Assembly (NCBI GenBank): GCA_964384645.1
Contig: CAYLKL010000004.1
Location: 1-64,000 of the forward strand
DNA from: DAORIO01 sp964384645
GTDB lineage: Bacteria; Patescibacteriota; Minisyncoccia; Phycocordibacterales; UBA9973
Length of the DNA stretch: 64,000 nt
Direction: 5' to 3'
In this document: positions 42,960-51,056 of the stretch, one piece after another
How the letters are laid out: every line of letters begins with the position of its first letter
Numbering within the stretch: the first letter of the stretch is position 1
The notes under the pieces: generated by a model
Database searches by the model: none
The model's input: the letters and a program-made list of their open reading frames with translations, nothing else
Told to the model about the DNA's origin: nothing
Program-made: the position numbers and the translations under genes

Positions 42960-44051
42960 GTGATAAAAAGCATTAAAAGTAAGCTTGAAAGCTTTTTAGA
43001 TAACAACAGAAAGTACGTAATGCCAATTGCGGTGATTGGTGGTTTTATTGTCGACATTTTTACTTTAAATAGGATAGATCAAGTATTTGATAACTCAATT
43101 TTAATAACACATTTGTTAATTGTTGGTGTTTGTATGGTATTTCTTTTTGCCAAAGATACAAAATACGACAAGATTTTTAAATCCTCAAAGTATGAAAGTA
43201 TTTACGAGACATTAATGCTGTTTTCTTTTGGAGGTTTGTTTTCTGGGTTTGTTATTTTTTATACACGTAGCGGTTCGCTTTTGTCTGCGTGGCCTTTTGT
43301 TTTGGCAATGCTTTTTTTAATGCTAGGTACAGAATTTTATAAATCTTTTTACAAAAGAATTACTTTTCAGATAGTTTTATATTTTATTGCACTCTTTACT
43401 CATTTAATATTTTTCATACCGTTAATTGTGAAAGACGTCGGTGCTTTTTGGTTTTTGGTTAGTGGTGGAATTAGTATTATTTTAATAAATATTTATTTTG
43501 GTTTTTTGGCTTCAATAAATGTTGAGAAGTATAAATCAATTAGAAAGAATTTAATTAAGTATATTTTTATTGTTTTTGGTTTATTTAATTTTTTATATTT
43601 TACAAATATTATTCCTCCTGTGCCCCTTTCTTTGAAATTTAAAGCTGTTTACCATAGCGTACAACCAACGGATAGTGGTTATTTGGTTACCTATGAATCT
43701 CCAGCGCAGATATCTTTAAGAAAAAGAAGTCATATTTATCATTGGGATGGCGTAAGTCCGGTTTATGTTTTTACTTCAGTTTTTTCACCGATTGGTTTTC
43801 AAACAGAAATTCACCATGTCTGGAAGTTTTTTGATCCAAATATTGGACGCTGGGTAACAAGAAGCACCATACCTCTTACTATAAAAGGGGGTCGCGCAGA
43901 AGGGTATAGAGGTTTTTCTTATAAAACAAATTTACAGTCTGGAAAATGGCGAGTAGTCGTCGAAAATAAAAGAGGGCAAGCTCTTGGTTATATGAATTTT
44001 ACAATAAAAGACGGAGCGCCAACGCGTAGTTTGATACTAGAAGAATTATAA
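42960..44051 (+). CDS. DUF2914 membrane protein
   Basis: 363 aa. Seven or so membrane helices occupy residues 15-225; the C-terminal ~130 residues form the DUF2914 domain (KFKAVYHSVQPTDSGY, IHHVWKFFDPNIGRW, YRGFSYKTNLQSGKWRVVVE). Function unknown. GTG at 42960 is chosen because it follows TATAAT by 6 nt; the longer frame from TTG 42942 would start inside the promoter. Confidence 0.85.
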   Translation: MIKSIKSKLESFLDNNRKYVMPIAVIGGFIVDIFTLNRIDQVFDNSILITHLLIVGVCMVFLFAKDTKYDKIFKSSKYESIYETLMLFSFGGLFSGFVIFYTRSGSLLSAWPFVLAMLFLMLGTEFYKSFYKRITFQIVLYFIALFTHLIFFIPLIVKDVGAFWFLVSGGISIILINIYFGFLASINVEKYKSIRKNLIKYIFIVFGLFNFLYFTNIIPPVPLSLKFKAVYHSVQPTDSGYLVTYESPAQISLRKRSHIYHWDGVSPVYVFTSVFSPIGFQTEIHHVWKFFDPNIGRWVTRSTIPLTIKGGRAEGYRGFSYKTNLQSGKWRVVVENKRGQALGYMNFTIKDGAPTRSLILEEL

Positions 44052-44053
44052 AA

Positions 44054-44965
44054 TTATTTTTTAAACATTACACCTAGATAAGAATCAATAACTCTTTGGT
44101 CTTCTTCGTAAAAGTTTTTATCTTCGTTGTGTAGTTTTGTCGCCAGGTCTATTCCGACAAATCTCCAGTGCCAAGGTTCAAATTTGTAGTAGCTATTTCC
44201 ACTTGGGTAAGAAAGAATAAAACCGTATTTGTGTGCATTTTCAAGTAGCCATTTATATTCAGGAGTTTTGTCAAAACCGTTTAAACTTCCGTTTAGTGCT
44301 TTTGTTGTTAGATCAACTGTGGTACCAAGTTGGTGTTCAGAATATCCTTGGTCAGCTGAAAATTGATTTGCAGAACCTGCTCCGTACACTACTGTGTAAT
44401 TGTCTTTTAAAACTGTTTGAGTTCCGAAAGACCTAAAAGCAGAACCGACAAATAAATTTCCGTCGTCGTCATTTGCGTCGTCAATCATGTCTTTTAAAAA
44501 TGGCCAAACTTCTCCGTGAATTTCAAGACCTCGTGATGGTTCAAATAAATAATCTGGATCAATTTTAACAATGTCAGTCGGTGCGTAATGTTCATTTAAG
44601 AAAAAAACTTTCGAATATTTTTTTAGAAGTTCTTCGTCAAGGGTGGTAAGTTGTTCAAGAGTATTTACAGTTCCTGTTATTTTTTCTAATTGCTCTGCGA
44701 GGGTGAGATTTGTGTTTTCTTGAGACTTATTTAAATCCAAAAATATTTGCGCCATATTTTGTTGTGTGTTTGATAGGTTCGTATTAAGTTCGTCAATTTT
44801 TAAAACTAAGCTTTCATTAGTAATAGCTAGCTCATTTTGTTGTGCTTTTACAGTAGATAGTTGTTTCCAGCCATAAAACACAATCCCTGCGATAATTATT
44901 GTAGCAACTGCGCCCGTGATCCAGATGGGTGATATTTTACTTATGTGTAGTTTTTTTGTTTCCAT
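44054..44965 (-). CDS. VanY-type D-alanyl-D-alanine carboxypeptidase
   Basis: 303 aa. One N-terminal membrane helix (ITGAVATIIIAGIVFYGW), a coiled-coil stretch to about residue 110, then a peptidase M15B domain. Zinc and catalytic residues are in SEHQLGTTVD and EPWHWRFVG. Trims the D-Ala from peptidoglycan side chains outside the membrane. Confidence 0.92.
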   Translation of the reverse strand: METKKLHISKISPIWITGAVATIIIAGIVFYGWKQLSTVKAQQNELAITNESLVLKIDELNTNLSNTQQNMAQIFLDLNKSQENTNLTLAEQLEKITGTVNTLEQLTTLDEELLKKYSKVFFLNEHYAPTDIVKIDPDYLFEPSRGLEIHGEVWPFLKDMIDDANDDDGNLFVGSAFRSFGTQTVLKDNYTVVYGAGSANQFSADQGYSEHQLGTTVDLTTKALNGSLNGFDKTPEYKWLLENAHKYGFILSYPSGNSYYKFEPWHWRFVGIDLATKLHNEDKNFYEEDQRVIDSYLGVMFKK

Positions 44966-44971
44966 AAGGTG

Positions 44972-44980
44972 ATTTTAGCA
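44972..44980 (-). promoter_or_regulatory. Extended -10, leaderless
   Basis: Minus strand: TGC-TAAAAT, 6 nt before ATG 44965. Confidence 0.7.
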
Positions 44981-45005
44981 TAAATATGACTAAGAATTTT
45001 TTGAT

Positions 45006-45043
45006 AAAAAACACCCACCATATTTAAATAGTGGGTGTTTTTT
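45006..45043. terminator. Intrinsic terminator
   Basis: AAAAAACACCCAC ... GTGGGTGTTTTTT with a 12-nt loop, just beyond the stop of the small basic protein gene (minus strand). Confidence 0.88.
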
Positions 45044-45046
45044 CCT

Positions 45047-45187
45047 TTATCTAGTTGGTTTTTTCCATCTTTTCGCTTTTACTGCTTTCTTCTCAAGCAT
45101 TGCGCGCTTTACTTCAAGTCTCTTTTTTGTTTTAGGAGATTTTTTTGACTTCTCCTTCATTTTTAGCGATGTTGCTCTTTTTGCCAT
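45047..45187 (-). CDS. Small basic protein (46 aa)
   Basis: ATG 45187 to TAA 45049-45047. The product begins MAKRATSLKMKEKSKKSPK and ends KRWKKPTR, with about half Lys/Arg. A -10 TATAAT (45225-45220) with about 26 nt of leader and a terminator right after the stop support a real gene. It looks like a ribosome- or nucleic-acid-associated protein; no family recognised. Confidence 0.7.
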   Translation of the reverse strand: MAKRATSLKMKEKSKKSPKTKKRLEVKRAMLEKKAVKAKRWKKPTR

Positions 45188-45268
45188 TTGATTTTTTCGA
45201 TTACTTATAAGATGAATGCATTATACATTATTTTTATATTTTAGATAATCTATAGTTATTTAATTATA

Positions 45269-45297
45269 TTGAGTAACATTTGTTAGTGTGGTATTGT
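45269..45297 (+). promoter_or_regulatory. Promoter of 45323 gene
   Basis: TTGAGT (45269-45274), 17-nt spacer ending TGG, TATTGT (45292-45297). Confidence 0.6.
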
Positions 45298-45322
45298 GTA
45301 TCGAACATAAAACTTATACAAC

Positions 45323-45631
45323 ATGAAAATAAAAGCAGAGTACATTTTATTTGAAGAGGAAGGTAAAATTGTTGGAGTTATTCCATCGCTGAGCCTCGCC
45401 GCAGATTCTAATGATAAAGAGGACACGATTAAGGGTCTAAAGTTGATGTTTTCTGAATTGGTTGAATTTTGGAAGAAAAGGGGACTTTTATTGCAAGATA
45501 AAATCAAAGAATTTTGCCTTGCGGAAGATTGCCCCAAGGAAAGAATTAAATCTTTTGAAAGAGAATTACAAGTCTCAATGTACCTTTTGAAAGTTGATAA
45601 AACTTTCGGAACAATTTATCTTGAGGTTTAA
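45323..45631 (+). CDS. HicB-like small protein
   Basis: 102 aa. The N-terminal half (KAEYILFEEEGKIVGVIPSL, then a helix LKLMFSELVEFWKKRG) fits the HicB antitoxin-like fold, an RNase H-like strand-strand-helix. No HicA toxin gene is adjacent, so a toxin-antitoxin role is not supported. Single-gene unit. Confidence 0.55.
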   Translation: MKIKAEYILFEEEGKIVGVIPSLSLAADSNDKEDTIKGLKLMFSELVEFWKKRGLLLQDKIKEFCLAEDCPKERIKSFERELQVSMYLLKVDKTFGTIYLEV

Positions 45632-45645
45632 ATTATTGTTTTAAG

Positions 45646-45678
45646 AAAAAACCCGCCCAACAAGGCGGCTTTTTTATT
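45646..45678 (+). terminator. Intrinsic terminator
   Basis: CCGCC caacaa GGCGG with flanking A6 and T6. Confidence 0.75.
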
Positions 45679-45712
45679 TAAAAAGTGAGTGTTTTAATTT
45701 GGCAAAAGTTTT

Positions 45713-45721
45713 TGATACAAT
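45713..45721 (+). promoter_or_regulatory. Extended -10, leaderless
   Basis: TGA-TACAAT, 6 nt before ATG 45728. Confidence 0.65.
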
Positions 45722-45727
45722 CAAATT

Positions 45728-45979
45728 ATGTCCAAAGAAAAAGTCTCTAGTGGTACGGTTCATAAGTTGCCCTCAGATTTGTGCGATATGCTTACGTCCA
45801 CACCGTCAGTACTAGAAACGTGGGAAGATATTACGCCTCTTGCTCGTAATGAATGGATATGTTGGGTTACGTCCGCGAAAAAAGAAGAAACACGAATTAT
45901 CCGTATCGAAAAAGCACTCTCAAAACTAAAAGGGGGAATGCGCCGTCCATGTTGTTGGGCGGGGTGTACGCATCGGTAA
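45728..45979 (+). CDS. YdeI/OmpD-associated (OmdA) domain protein
   Basis: 83 aa. The signature LPSDLCDMLTSTPSVLETWE, PLARNEWICWVTSAKKEETR and GGMRRPCCWAGC matches the YdeI/OmpD-associated family, linked in other bacteria to bacteriocin or antimicrobial peptide resistance. Only the C-terminal OmdA part is present, as in stand-alone members. Followed by a weak terminator (about 46006-46031). Confidence 0.82.
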   Translation: MSKEKVSSGTVHKLPSDLCDMLTSTPSVLETWEDITPLARNEWICWVTSAKKEETRIIRIEKALSKLKGGMRRPCCWAGCTHR

Positions 45980-46054
45980 ATTTTAATATTTATGGATAAT
46001 AAAAAAACCGAACTATAAAATAGGTCGGTTTCGAGATTTAAAATTTTGTTTAAT

Positions 46055-46753
46055 TTAATCGCCAGCACCTCCGCCACCAGAATCGCCACCACTAAATCCA
46101 TCAAAAAAACTATCTGAAGAATCAGAAGAACTAAAAAAAGCAGATGATCCGTCGCTACTAATACCATACTTAATAATTAAATATATTAGTATGAGTACAA
46201 TCAATACAATAATGAAGATTGTAAAAGTGCTCATTCCTTTTTCTTCCGGTTCTTTTGAAAATTCTTCACCCATTCGAGAAATCATACTGTTTAGCGCTTC
46301 ACTAATTCCAATATAATAATTTCCAGATTTTATGTCTGGGCGAGCCTTCTCAATTATTCTTTTACAAATTCCGTCGGGAAGAGGGCCTTCTGCGCCGTAG
46401 CCAGTTACAATTCTAAGCCCCGGGCCATTTTTAGAAGCAAGATTTTTTACAATGACAAAAAGTATTCCATTGTCTTTTTCTTTTTTACCAATCTTCCAAT
46501 CATTAAAGACGGCCATAGAAAAATCAAATAATGGTCCATCGTTTTGGTCGTCAAAACTCTGAATTGTAAGTACGGCTATTTGATTGCTTGTTGAATCCTC
46601 GTGTAATTTTAATAATTTGTTTAGCTGATTTTCTTCCTGTTCGGTGAGTAGGTTTCCGTAATCGTTTATGTATCCTAGGGGTTTTGGGATGTCGTATGCC
46701 ATACCATTTGTAAATGTCATGGCGAGGCAAATGAATACAATTATTTTTTTCAT
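46055..46753 (-). CDS. TPM-domain membrane protein (YgcG type)
   Basis: 232 aa. Signal peptide (IIVFICLAMTFTNGMAYD), TPM domain (YINDYGNLLTEQEENQLNKL, NGILFVIVKN, IVTGYGAEGPLPDG), a membrane helix (FIIVLIVLILIYLIIKYG), and a Ser/Asp then Gly-rich tail. TPM domains in related proteins act in photosystem repair or as phosphatases; role here unknown. Confidence 0.88.
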   Translation of the reverse strand: MKKIIVFICLAMTFTNGMAYDIPKPLGYINDYGNLLTEQEENQLNKLLKLHEDSTSNQIAVLTIQSFDDQNDGPLFDFSMAVFNDWKIGKKEKDNGILFVIVKNLASKNGPGLRIVTGYGAEGPLPDGICKRIIEKARPDIKSGNYYIGISEALNSMISRMGEEFSKEPEEKGMSTFTIFIIVLIVLILIYLIIKYGISSDGSSAFFSSSDSSDSFFDGFSGGDSGGGGAGD

Positions 46754-46785
46754 ATTCGGTTTTTAAGTTAGTAGAATTTAACTCA

Positions 46786-46814
46786 AGATTACAATTATAT
46801 ATTGACTTTGTCAA
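46786..46814 (-). promoter_or_regulatory. Promoter of TPM gene
   Basis: Minus strand: TTGACA (46814-46809), 17-nt spacer, TAATCT (46791-46786). Confidence 0.55.
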
Positions 46815-46829
46815 TCAATGTCGTATAAT
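46802..46829 (+). promoter_or_regulatory. Promoter of 46855 gene
   Basis: TTGACT (46802-46807), 16-nt spacer, TATAAT (46824-46829). It overlaps the divergent TPM promoter. Confidence 0.65.
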
Positions 46830-46854
46830 CGTTAAAACCTTAAAACTAAAGATT

Positions 46855-47181
46855 ATGTTCAATATCTATTGCATCATGTGGCATGGTGGTAATTTAACTG
46901 ACGAGCTTCGTACACTATTGTTCTCAACTGCTCAGGAGATGTTTAAAGAGAGTAAAAAATTCGCAATTTTGAAGACTCCTTGGTGTGACGGAGAAATTTC
47001 GACTGAATGGGACTGCAAGAGTATGGCGGGAATATCAGGGTTTGTCTTTAAAGCTTTTGTTGACTGGGAAGACAAAAGTACAGAAGTTGAATATATATGT
47101 AGAGAGACAGACCTTAATCCAGATGATGGAATATGGGTAAGTTACGGAGTTAATCCATTAGGAACATTTAATCTGAACTGA
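46855..47181 (+). CDS. Hypothetical protein (108 aa)
   Basis: No family recognised. Soluble; four Cys and several Trp (CIMWHGGN, TPWCDGEISTEWDCKS, FVDWEDKS). Starts MFNIYCIMWHGG. Single-gene unit with promoter and terminator. Confidence 0.65.
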   Translation: MFNIYCIMWHGGNLTDELRTLLFSTAQEMFKESKKFAILKTPWCDGEISTEWDCKSMAGISGFVFKAFVDWEDKSTEVEYICRETDLNPDDGIWVSYGVNPLGTFNLN

Positions 47182-47199
47182 TTTTGTTGCACCTAATTT

Positions 47200-47238
47200 A
47201 AAAAGGCTGATGTTTAAATTACATCTGCCTTTTTTTTA
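47200..47238. terminator. Bidirectional terminator
   Basis: AAAAGGCTGATGT ttaaatt ACATCtGCCTTTTTTTT between convergent genes ending at 47181 and 47239. Confidence 0.85.
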
Positions 47239-47445
47239 TTAATTACTATTAAAATATTTACTCGCAACACTAAGTGCAAAAGAGGGAAGGATAATAAAGA
47301 CACATATAAACAAAAGCCTAATAAGGGTTTTGTCCAACAGAGTATCTGCTGTGTCCGGACCTGAAGATGTAAAAACAATAAGTAAACCGATGACTCCAAA
47401 AGCGATAGAAGCGATGATGAATATTTTCGGGGCTATTTTTTGCAT
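47239..47445 (-). CDS. Small membrane protein (68 aa)
   Basis: Two membrane helices (IFIIASIAFGVIGLLIVF and LIRLLFICVFIILPSFAL) joined by a short polar loop. No family recognised; no known motif. Confidence 0.6.
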   Translation of the reverse strand: MQKIAPKIFIIASIAFGVIGLLIVFTSSGPDTADTLLDKTLIRLLFICVFIILPSFALSVASKYFNSN

Positions 47446-47462
47446 AGATTAATTTTAACATA

Positions 47463-47500
47463 AAAAGTGTGACGCCTAGAAGGCGGCACACTTTAGTTTT
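47463..47500 (-). terminator. Terminator of 47502-47774 gene
   Basis: AAAGTGTGaCGCC tagaa GGCGgCACACTTT just past the stop. Confidence 0.75.
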
Positions 47501-47501
47501 T

Positions 47502-47774
47502 TCAGGAAATACAATAAGCAATTGTCACAATAATTGCTTGAATCCCATCAAATCCTGGAACACCCAAAGATATTAGGCTTCTAACGCGATCTTCTTCGTA
47601 TTTATCGTAGGTCACCTTAATTCCCAGGCAGTGCATAATTGCACCTAACATCATTGTTAGGGCAAACGCTCCGAGATAATTTATAGGTATATTTTTCTCG
47701 AAAGCGTATATCCAAATAGATAGTTCAATAACCCATAAGGCAGAACAGATTAAATAGAAGTTGCGCACAGTCAT
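47502..47774 (-). CDS. Small membrane protein (90 aa)
   Basis: About three membrane segments (FYLICSALWVIELSIWIYAF, LGAFALTMMLGAIMHCLG, IQAIIVTIAYCI). No family recognised. Promoter at 47801-47828. Confidence 0.6.
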   Translation of the reverse strand: MTVRNFYLICSALWVIELSIWIYAFEKNIPINYLGAFALTMMLGAIMHCLGIKVTYDKYEEDRVRSLISLGVPGFDGIQAIIVTIAYCIS

Positions 47775-47800
47775 GATATAAGATTTTTTAGTTCTCCTGC

Positions 47801-47828
47801 ATTATATACTTAAAATGTTTTTTGTCAA
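47801..47828 (-). promoter_or_regulatory. Promoter of 47774 gene
   Basis: Minus strand: TTGACA (47828-47823), 16-nt spacer, TATAAT (47806-47801). Confidence 0.7.
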
Positions 47829-47879
47829 ATTTATCTTAGAACACAAGATTGAGTTTTAGTAATGATTTTTGAAAAATAA

Positions 47880-48242
47880 TTACTCTTTGTTTATTTTTTT
47901 AAATATATCTTTGAATTCATTGGCCCAATCAAATTCTTGCGTTGTTAGACCAAAGTTTTCTTCAAGTTTTTGTTCAAAGTTTGGAACTGTTTCAATATAT
48001 TGATCGTAAGTTTTACCGGATTTTTTTATAGAATTATATAATTTTGACAAAAATTCAAGAGTTTCAATTTCACTCTCTAATCTTTTGGGAATGGATAGAT
48101 TGTCATTACCTTCTTTTGCTTCATTCCAGAATAAGTCGAACTCATTTCTTTTTTTTAAAATAAGTGAATCAAAAAATTCATTTCCAGAGGGATTAAAAGG
48201 CTCTAGGTGATTTGGCTGTCTTGTGAATTTGAAATTTTCCAT
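47880..48242 (-). CDS. Hypothetical helical protein (120 aa)
   Basis: Charged, mainly helical, cytoplasmic (ESEIETLEFLSKLYNSIKKS). No family recognised. Leaderless promoter 6 nt upstream. Confidence 0.65.
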   Translation of the reverse strand: MENFKFTRQPNHLEPFNPSGNEFFDSLILKKRNEFDLFWNEAKEGNDNLSIPKRLESEIETLEFLSKLYNSIKKSGKTYDQYIETVPNFEQKLEENFGLTTQEFDWANEFKDIFKKINKE

Positions 48243-48248
48243 ATTTTA

Positions 48249-48257
48249 ATTATGGCA
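48249..48257 (-). promoter_or_regulatory. Extended -10, leaderless
   Basis: Minus strand: TGC-CATAAT, 6 nt before ATG 48242. Confidence 0.6.
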
Positions 48258-48338
48258 CAAAAAAATTAATACGTAAAAGTGATCTGAATTTATTGAGATA
48301 TCAAAAAATCACTTTGATTTACAAAATGATTTTAAGGG

Positions 48339-48411
48339 CTCCGAACTTGGAACGATGTTCGAATGGCAATTTTAGAATAATAAAAAGGCTGATCGCGATG
48401 CGAACAGCCTT
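48339..48411. repeat. 73-bp intergenic repeat, copy 1
   Basis: Identical except for one base to 51929-52001. Contains CCGAACTTGGAACGATGTTCG (an interrupted palindrome) and a terminator stem AAGGCTG/CAGCCTT with nested CGC/GCG. It lies just after the stop of gene 48425-48775 (minus), and copy 2 lies just after the stop of gene 52023-52823 (minus). Confidence 0.92.
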
Positions 48412-48424
48412 TTCTGGTTTTAAT

Positions 48425-48775
48425 TTAGTCTTTTTCAATTGTTACGGAAACTCCAGGAAAATCTTTCTCTAGTAACCTTTTTGTTTCCTCATGATTTGCA
48501 CGCCCATATTGAGTACTATAATCAGTTAAGACAAAACCTTTTTCTTCTCCATAGAAATACATACTTCCTCCGCCGATAACTTTTGCATTGTATACATTAA
48601 GTATGTAGTTATTAAATTTTTCAAACAAATCCTTGTGTTTTTTACAATATGAACTTGCTACAAAGAATAATCCTTTCTCGTTTTGACATAAAAGATATTT
48701 AGAACCAAATGGCCTTCGAATATTGTTTCCAGGGAAGCTAAAATCGAAGGTTAAAATTACATTTTCATTTTTCAT
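48425..48775 (-). CDS. Hypothetical protein (116 aa)
   Basis: Not recognised. Starts MKNENVILTFDFSFPGNNIRR; strands alternate with a helical middle (SYCKKHKDLFEKFNNYILN). Cytoplasmic. Has a structured leader and shares its 3' intergenic repeat with gene 52023-52823. Confidence 0.65.
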   Translation of the reverse strand: MKNENVILTFDFSFPGNNIRRPFGSKYLLCQNEKGLFFVASSYCKKHKDLFEKFNNYILNVYNAKVIGGGSMYFYGEEKGFVLTDYSTQYGRANHEETKRLLEKDFPGVSVTIEKD

Positions 48776-48896
48776 ATTTTATTTTCATATTTAATTGGTT
48801 ATCAAAAACCCCAATAAAGAATCTCTGAGAACCAATCAAATACAATGTGAAAGAGCAGGATTGTTATTACAATATCATAATATATTTAGTTGTCAA
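48776..48896 (-). promoter_or_regulatory. Promoter and structured leader (L4)
   Basis: Minus strand: TTGACA (48896-48891), 16-nt spacer ending TGA, TATTGT (48874-48869). The leader then has GTATTTGATTGG and a stem GATTGGTT ... AACCAATT. A looser match to the leaders at 49394, 52824 and 54045. Confidence 0.5.
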
Positions 48897-48985
48897 ATTT
48901 GCTCCAACTAGTGGACGAGTTCAGAACTCGTAAAAGAAAAAATCCACCGTGCAGTAGATTTTTTCTACCACGCAGTGGATTAGTT
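48897..48985. repeat. Terminator plus palindromic unit
   Basis: Plus strand: CTCCAACTAGTGGACGAGTT, palindrome CGAGTTCaGAACTCG, then the terminator of gene 48989 (AATCCAC/GTGGATT stem). Similar units lie at 53665 and 54197. Confidence 0.65.
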
Positions 48986-48988
48986 TGG

Positions 48989-49393
48989 TTATACAACCTT
49001 TTCTTCTGTACGGTTAAAGAAGAATGTTCTGTCTGTATCACTTGCAAACGCATTTTCAATGGCAACGATTTTACATGAAAGCATATCTATTTCTTGGGGT
49101 TCCTTAACAATGTTGTGAAAAAAGTTAAGTCCATCATACTTCCATGTACTATCATGGTTTGCTGTTATTGAAAAATCATCGTCAGAAATGTCTTCTAAAT
49201 GAGTATCGAAGTTGTAGGCGACAAGCATGCAGTTATTTGGGCGCCAGAATACAACTTTTACATGCTGAAATCTGTTATTTTGATAAATCATTTTTAAGAA
49301 GATTTCAAGCATTTTGTTTTGCCCAGAAGATGGTGGCAGCATAGCATCAGCAACTGATGACAATGCATTTTTGAGTGAAATATTGAAGTTCAT
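48989..49393 (-). CDS. Hypothetical protein (134 aa)
   Basis: No family recognised. Soluble, starts MNFNISLKNALSSVADAM; VKVVFWRPNNCMLVAYNFD suggests strands. Preceded by a structured leader of the type described at 49394. Single-gene unit. Confidence 0.62.
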   Translation of the reverse strand: MNFNISLKNALSSVADAMLPPSSGQNKMLEIFLKMIYQNNRFQHVKVVFWRPNNCMLVAYNFDTHLEDISDDDFSITANHDSTWKYDGLNFFHNIVKEPQEIDMLSCKIVAIENAFASDTDRTFFFNRTEEKVV

Positions 49394-49539
49394 TTTTGTT
49401 TATTTAATTGTTAGAAATTATTGAGCTTTCTCTAATCCCATAAGGAGCAGGGAAGACCCAATAAAATCAACGGTAAATAATCAAATATATTAAAGAACTC
49501 TTACTCTTTAATAATAGCATAAAAGTATATAAAAGTCAA
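49394..49539 (-). promoter_or_regulatory. Promoter and structured leader (L3)
   Basis: Minus strand: TTGACT (49539-49534), 17-nt spacer ending TGC, TATTAT (49516-49511). The leader carries GTTCTTTAATATATTTGAT, then a TTATTG/CAATAA hairpin. Confidence 0.65.
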
Positions 49540-49625
49540 GTAATGCCAGCTCCGAACTTGGAACGATGTTCGGAAAATATTTACAAATGTCCAATTATGA
49601 CGTAAGATAATGAAAAACTGAAATA

Positions 49626-50108
49626 ATGAAAAAGCTCTATCAAAAAACCGAAACAGCACTCCTTGTAATTACAAGTGTACTTATTTTGATGACGGGGGTG
49701 TTAAGCCTATTCTCGAGAGGATCTTCGTGGATATCTGTCGGGATCCTCGCAACTGCAAACATGTCTGCAATATGGGTACTACTTGTTTTTATTAAGAAGT
49801 ATCACATCCATGATTCATGTTCTGGGTGGAAAAGAGATGAGAAAGTTGCTAATACGAAAATGTTGTTCCTTACATCCTTGCTTATGACGTTAGGTGCAAG
49901 TTTATATCATTTTTGTCCAGCTATTGATGCAACTCGTCATCAAAATCCTGACACATTGATGTATCTAACCAGCGCGTTGTTTTTCAGTGTTCTGTCTTTT
50001 GTCTCAGGATGGCTTTCGATAAAGGTATTTTGGCAGAAAGATAAGTATAACCCGACCGTGTATCTAAAAAACGAGTTCGGAAGCACTGTTTGCTTTCAAG
50101 CTTCGTAA
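49626..50108 (+). CDS. Multi-pass membrane protein (160 aa)
   Basis: Four membrane helices (TALLVITSVLILMTGVLSLF, VGILATANMSAIWVLLVF, MLFLTSLLMTLGASLYHF, LTSALFFSVLSFVSGWL). No family recognised. No clear -35; GATAAT at 49606-49611 could be the -10. Confidence 0.65.
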   Translation: MKKLYQKTETALLVITSVLILMTGVLSLFSRGSSWISVGILATANMSAIWVLLVFIKKYHIHDSCSGWKRDEKVANTKMLFLTSLLMTLGASLYHFCPAIDATRHQNPDTLMYLTSALFFSVLSFVSGWLSIKVFWQKDKYNPTVYLKNEFGSTVCFQAS

Positions 50109-50266
50109 TGCTCTAAGTAATGTATTTTTTTTGTGAATTGGGGGTATTTCCTTTGGAAGTACCCTTTTTCTTTTTCTCCGCCTCGTTGAAGGTATTAGAA
50201 CGTATTGGATGGGGGAATAAAAAAAGACGCGTGTGGTTCGCGTCCTTTATTAAGAAAAGTTTATTT

Positions 50267-50515
50267 TCAGTGTAGCACTATATAATTTTTGTCCCGTAAG
50301 GAAATAAAACAAATGATAGTCCATTTCAAGAATGGGTGAATAAGAAGAAGACAGGCAAATATAACTACAAAGGGATTTTTATTGTTTTCTACCAAAATGG
50401 TGCCAACAATAATTGTAATGGCTATGCTTAAGCAAATAAGCATAGTCTCATTCTTTTTTGTTATATTGTAGATTAGTTTTCGTGAAGTAAAACTAAGGGA
50501 CTTTGAGTTTTTCAT
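50267..50515 (-). CDS. Small membrane protein (82 aa)
   Basis: Two membrane helices (MLICLSIAITIIVGTILV and FVVIFACLLLIHPFL). No family recognised. A GACGCG/CGCGTC hairpin with T-run (about 50226-50250) is its terminator. Confidence 0.58.
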   Translation of the reverse strand: MKNSKSLSFTSRKLIYNITKKNETMLICLSIAITIIVGTILVENNKNPFVVIFACLLLIHPFLKWTIICFISLRDKNYIVLH

Positions 50516-50545
50516 TTGATTTAATTTTGAAATTTATTTATTGTA

Positions 50546-50574
50546 ACGTTACATCCTAAGGTGAGATTTGTCAA
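50546..50574 (-). promoter_or_regulatory. Promoter of 50515 gene
   Basis: Minus strand: TTGACA (50574-50569), 17-nt spacer, TAACGT (50551-50546). Good -35, weak -10. Confidence 0.5.
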
Positions 50575-50601
50575 TTTAGGTTCGAACATACTAAGTACGA
50601 T

Positions 50602-50722
50602 AAAAAAACACCCAATAAAATTAGGTGTTTTTTGTCGGCTCCGAACTTGGGATGATGTTCGAAACATTATTTCAGTGGAAAAGTAAAAATGCTTGCAAGA
50701 TGACAATTCTTGCAAGCATTTT
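50602..50722. terminator. Two terminators flanking a repeat unit
   Basis: AAAAAACACC/GGTGTTTTTT at 50602-50633, and AAAATGCTTGCAAG/CTTGCAAGCATTTT (perfect 14 bp) at 50686-50722. Between them, CCGAACTTGGGATGATGTTCG is another copy of the palindromic unit of 48341. Confidence 0.75.
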
Positions 50723-50733
50723 AAATTTCTGTT

Positions 50734-50934
50734 TTAACTGAATGTAACCTGGCCTTTTTTATTTGTATCGAATGGGCACATGATGCAAATAAATCCTACT
50801 GTTGCTATTAAGGATAATACCAAAATTGACATTACGTTCTCTACTTTCATGGGATCTATATTCCCAAACTTGAAAATACAGATGGACAAAATAAGAAGAA
50901 AACTTCCGATTACTCTAACATATTTAGATTTCAT
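50734..50934 (-). CDS. Small membrane protein (66 aa)
   Basis: Two membrane helices (VIGSFLLILSICIFKFG and ILVLSLIATVGFICIMC). The open frame continues to 51033, but that ATG overlaps the -10 TACTAT and the intervening sequence is a perfect leader hairpin, so I place the start at ATG 50934. Confidence 0.58.
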   Translation of the reverse strand: MKSKYVRVIGSFLLILSICIFKFGNIDPMKVENVMSILVLSLIATVGFICIMCPFDTNKKGQVTFS

Positions 50935-50943
50935 ATCGCTTTG

Positions 50944-51052
50944 TTTAATTGGTTCCCATAAAGGCATTAAGCCACTATGGGAGCCAATTAAACTAAGTAA
51001 TTTTAAGAGCAGTGTACATATTAATAGTAGCATGTAATATTGTAAAAGTCAA
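50944..51052 (-). promoter_or_regulatory. Promoter and leader hairpin (L5)
   Basis: Minus strand: TTGACT (51052-51047), 17-nt spacer ending TGC, TACTAT (51029-51024). Leader hairpin arms 50944-50960 and 50976-50992 match at 16 of 17 (AATTGG-CTCCCATA core). Confidence 0.7.
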
Positions 51053-51056
51053 ATAG

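Noticed and set aside
45323..45979. Toxin-antitoxin pair (HicB-like plus neighbour)
   Set aside because: The neighbour is an OmdA-type protein with its own leaderless promoter and a terminator lies between them.
50521..50715. 64-codon minus-strand ORF
   Set aside because: It overlaps a terminator and the CCGAACTTGG repeat and the 50267 gene promoter.
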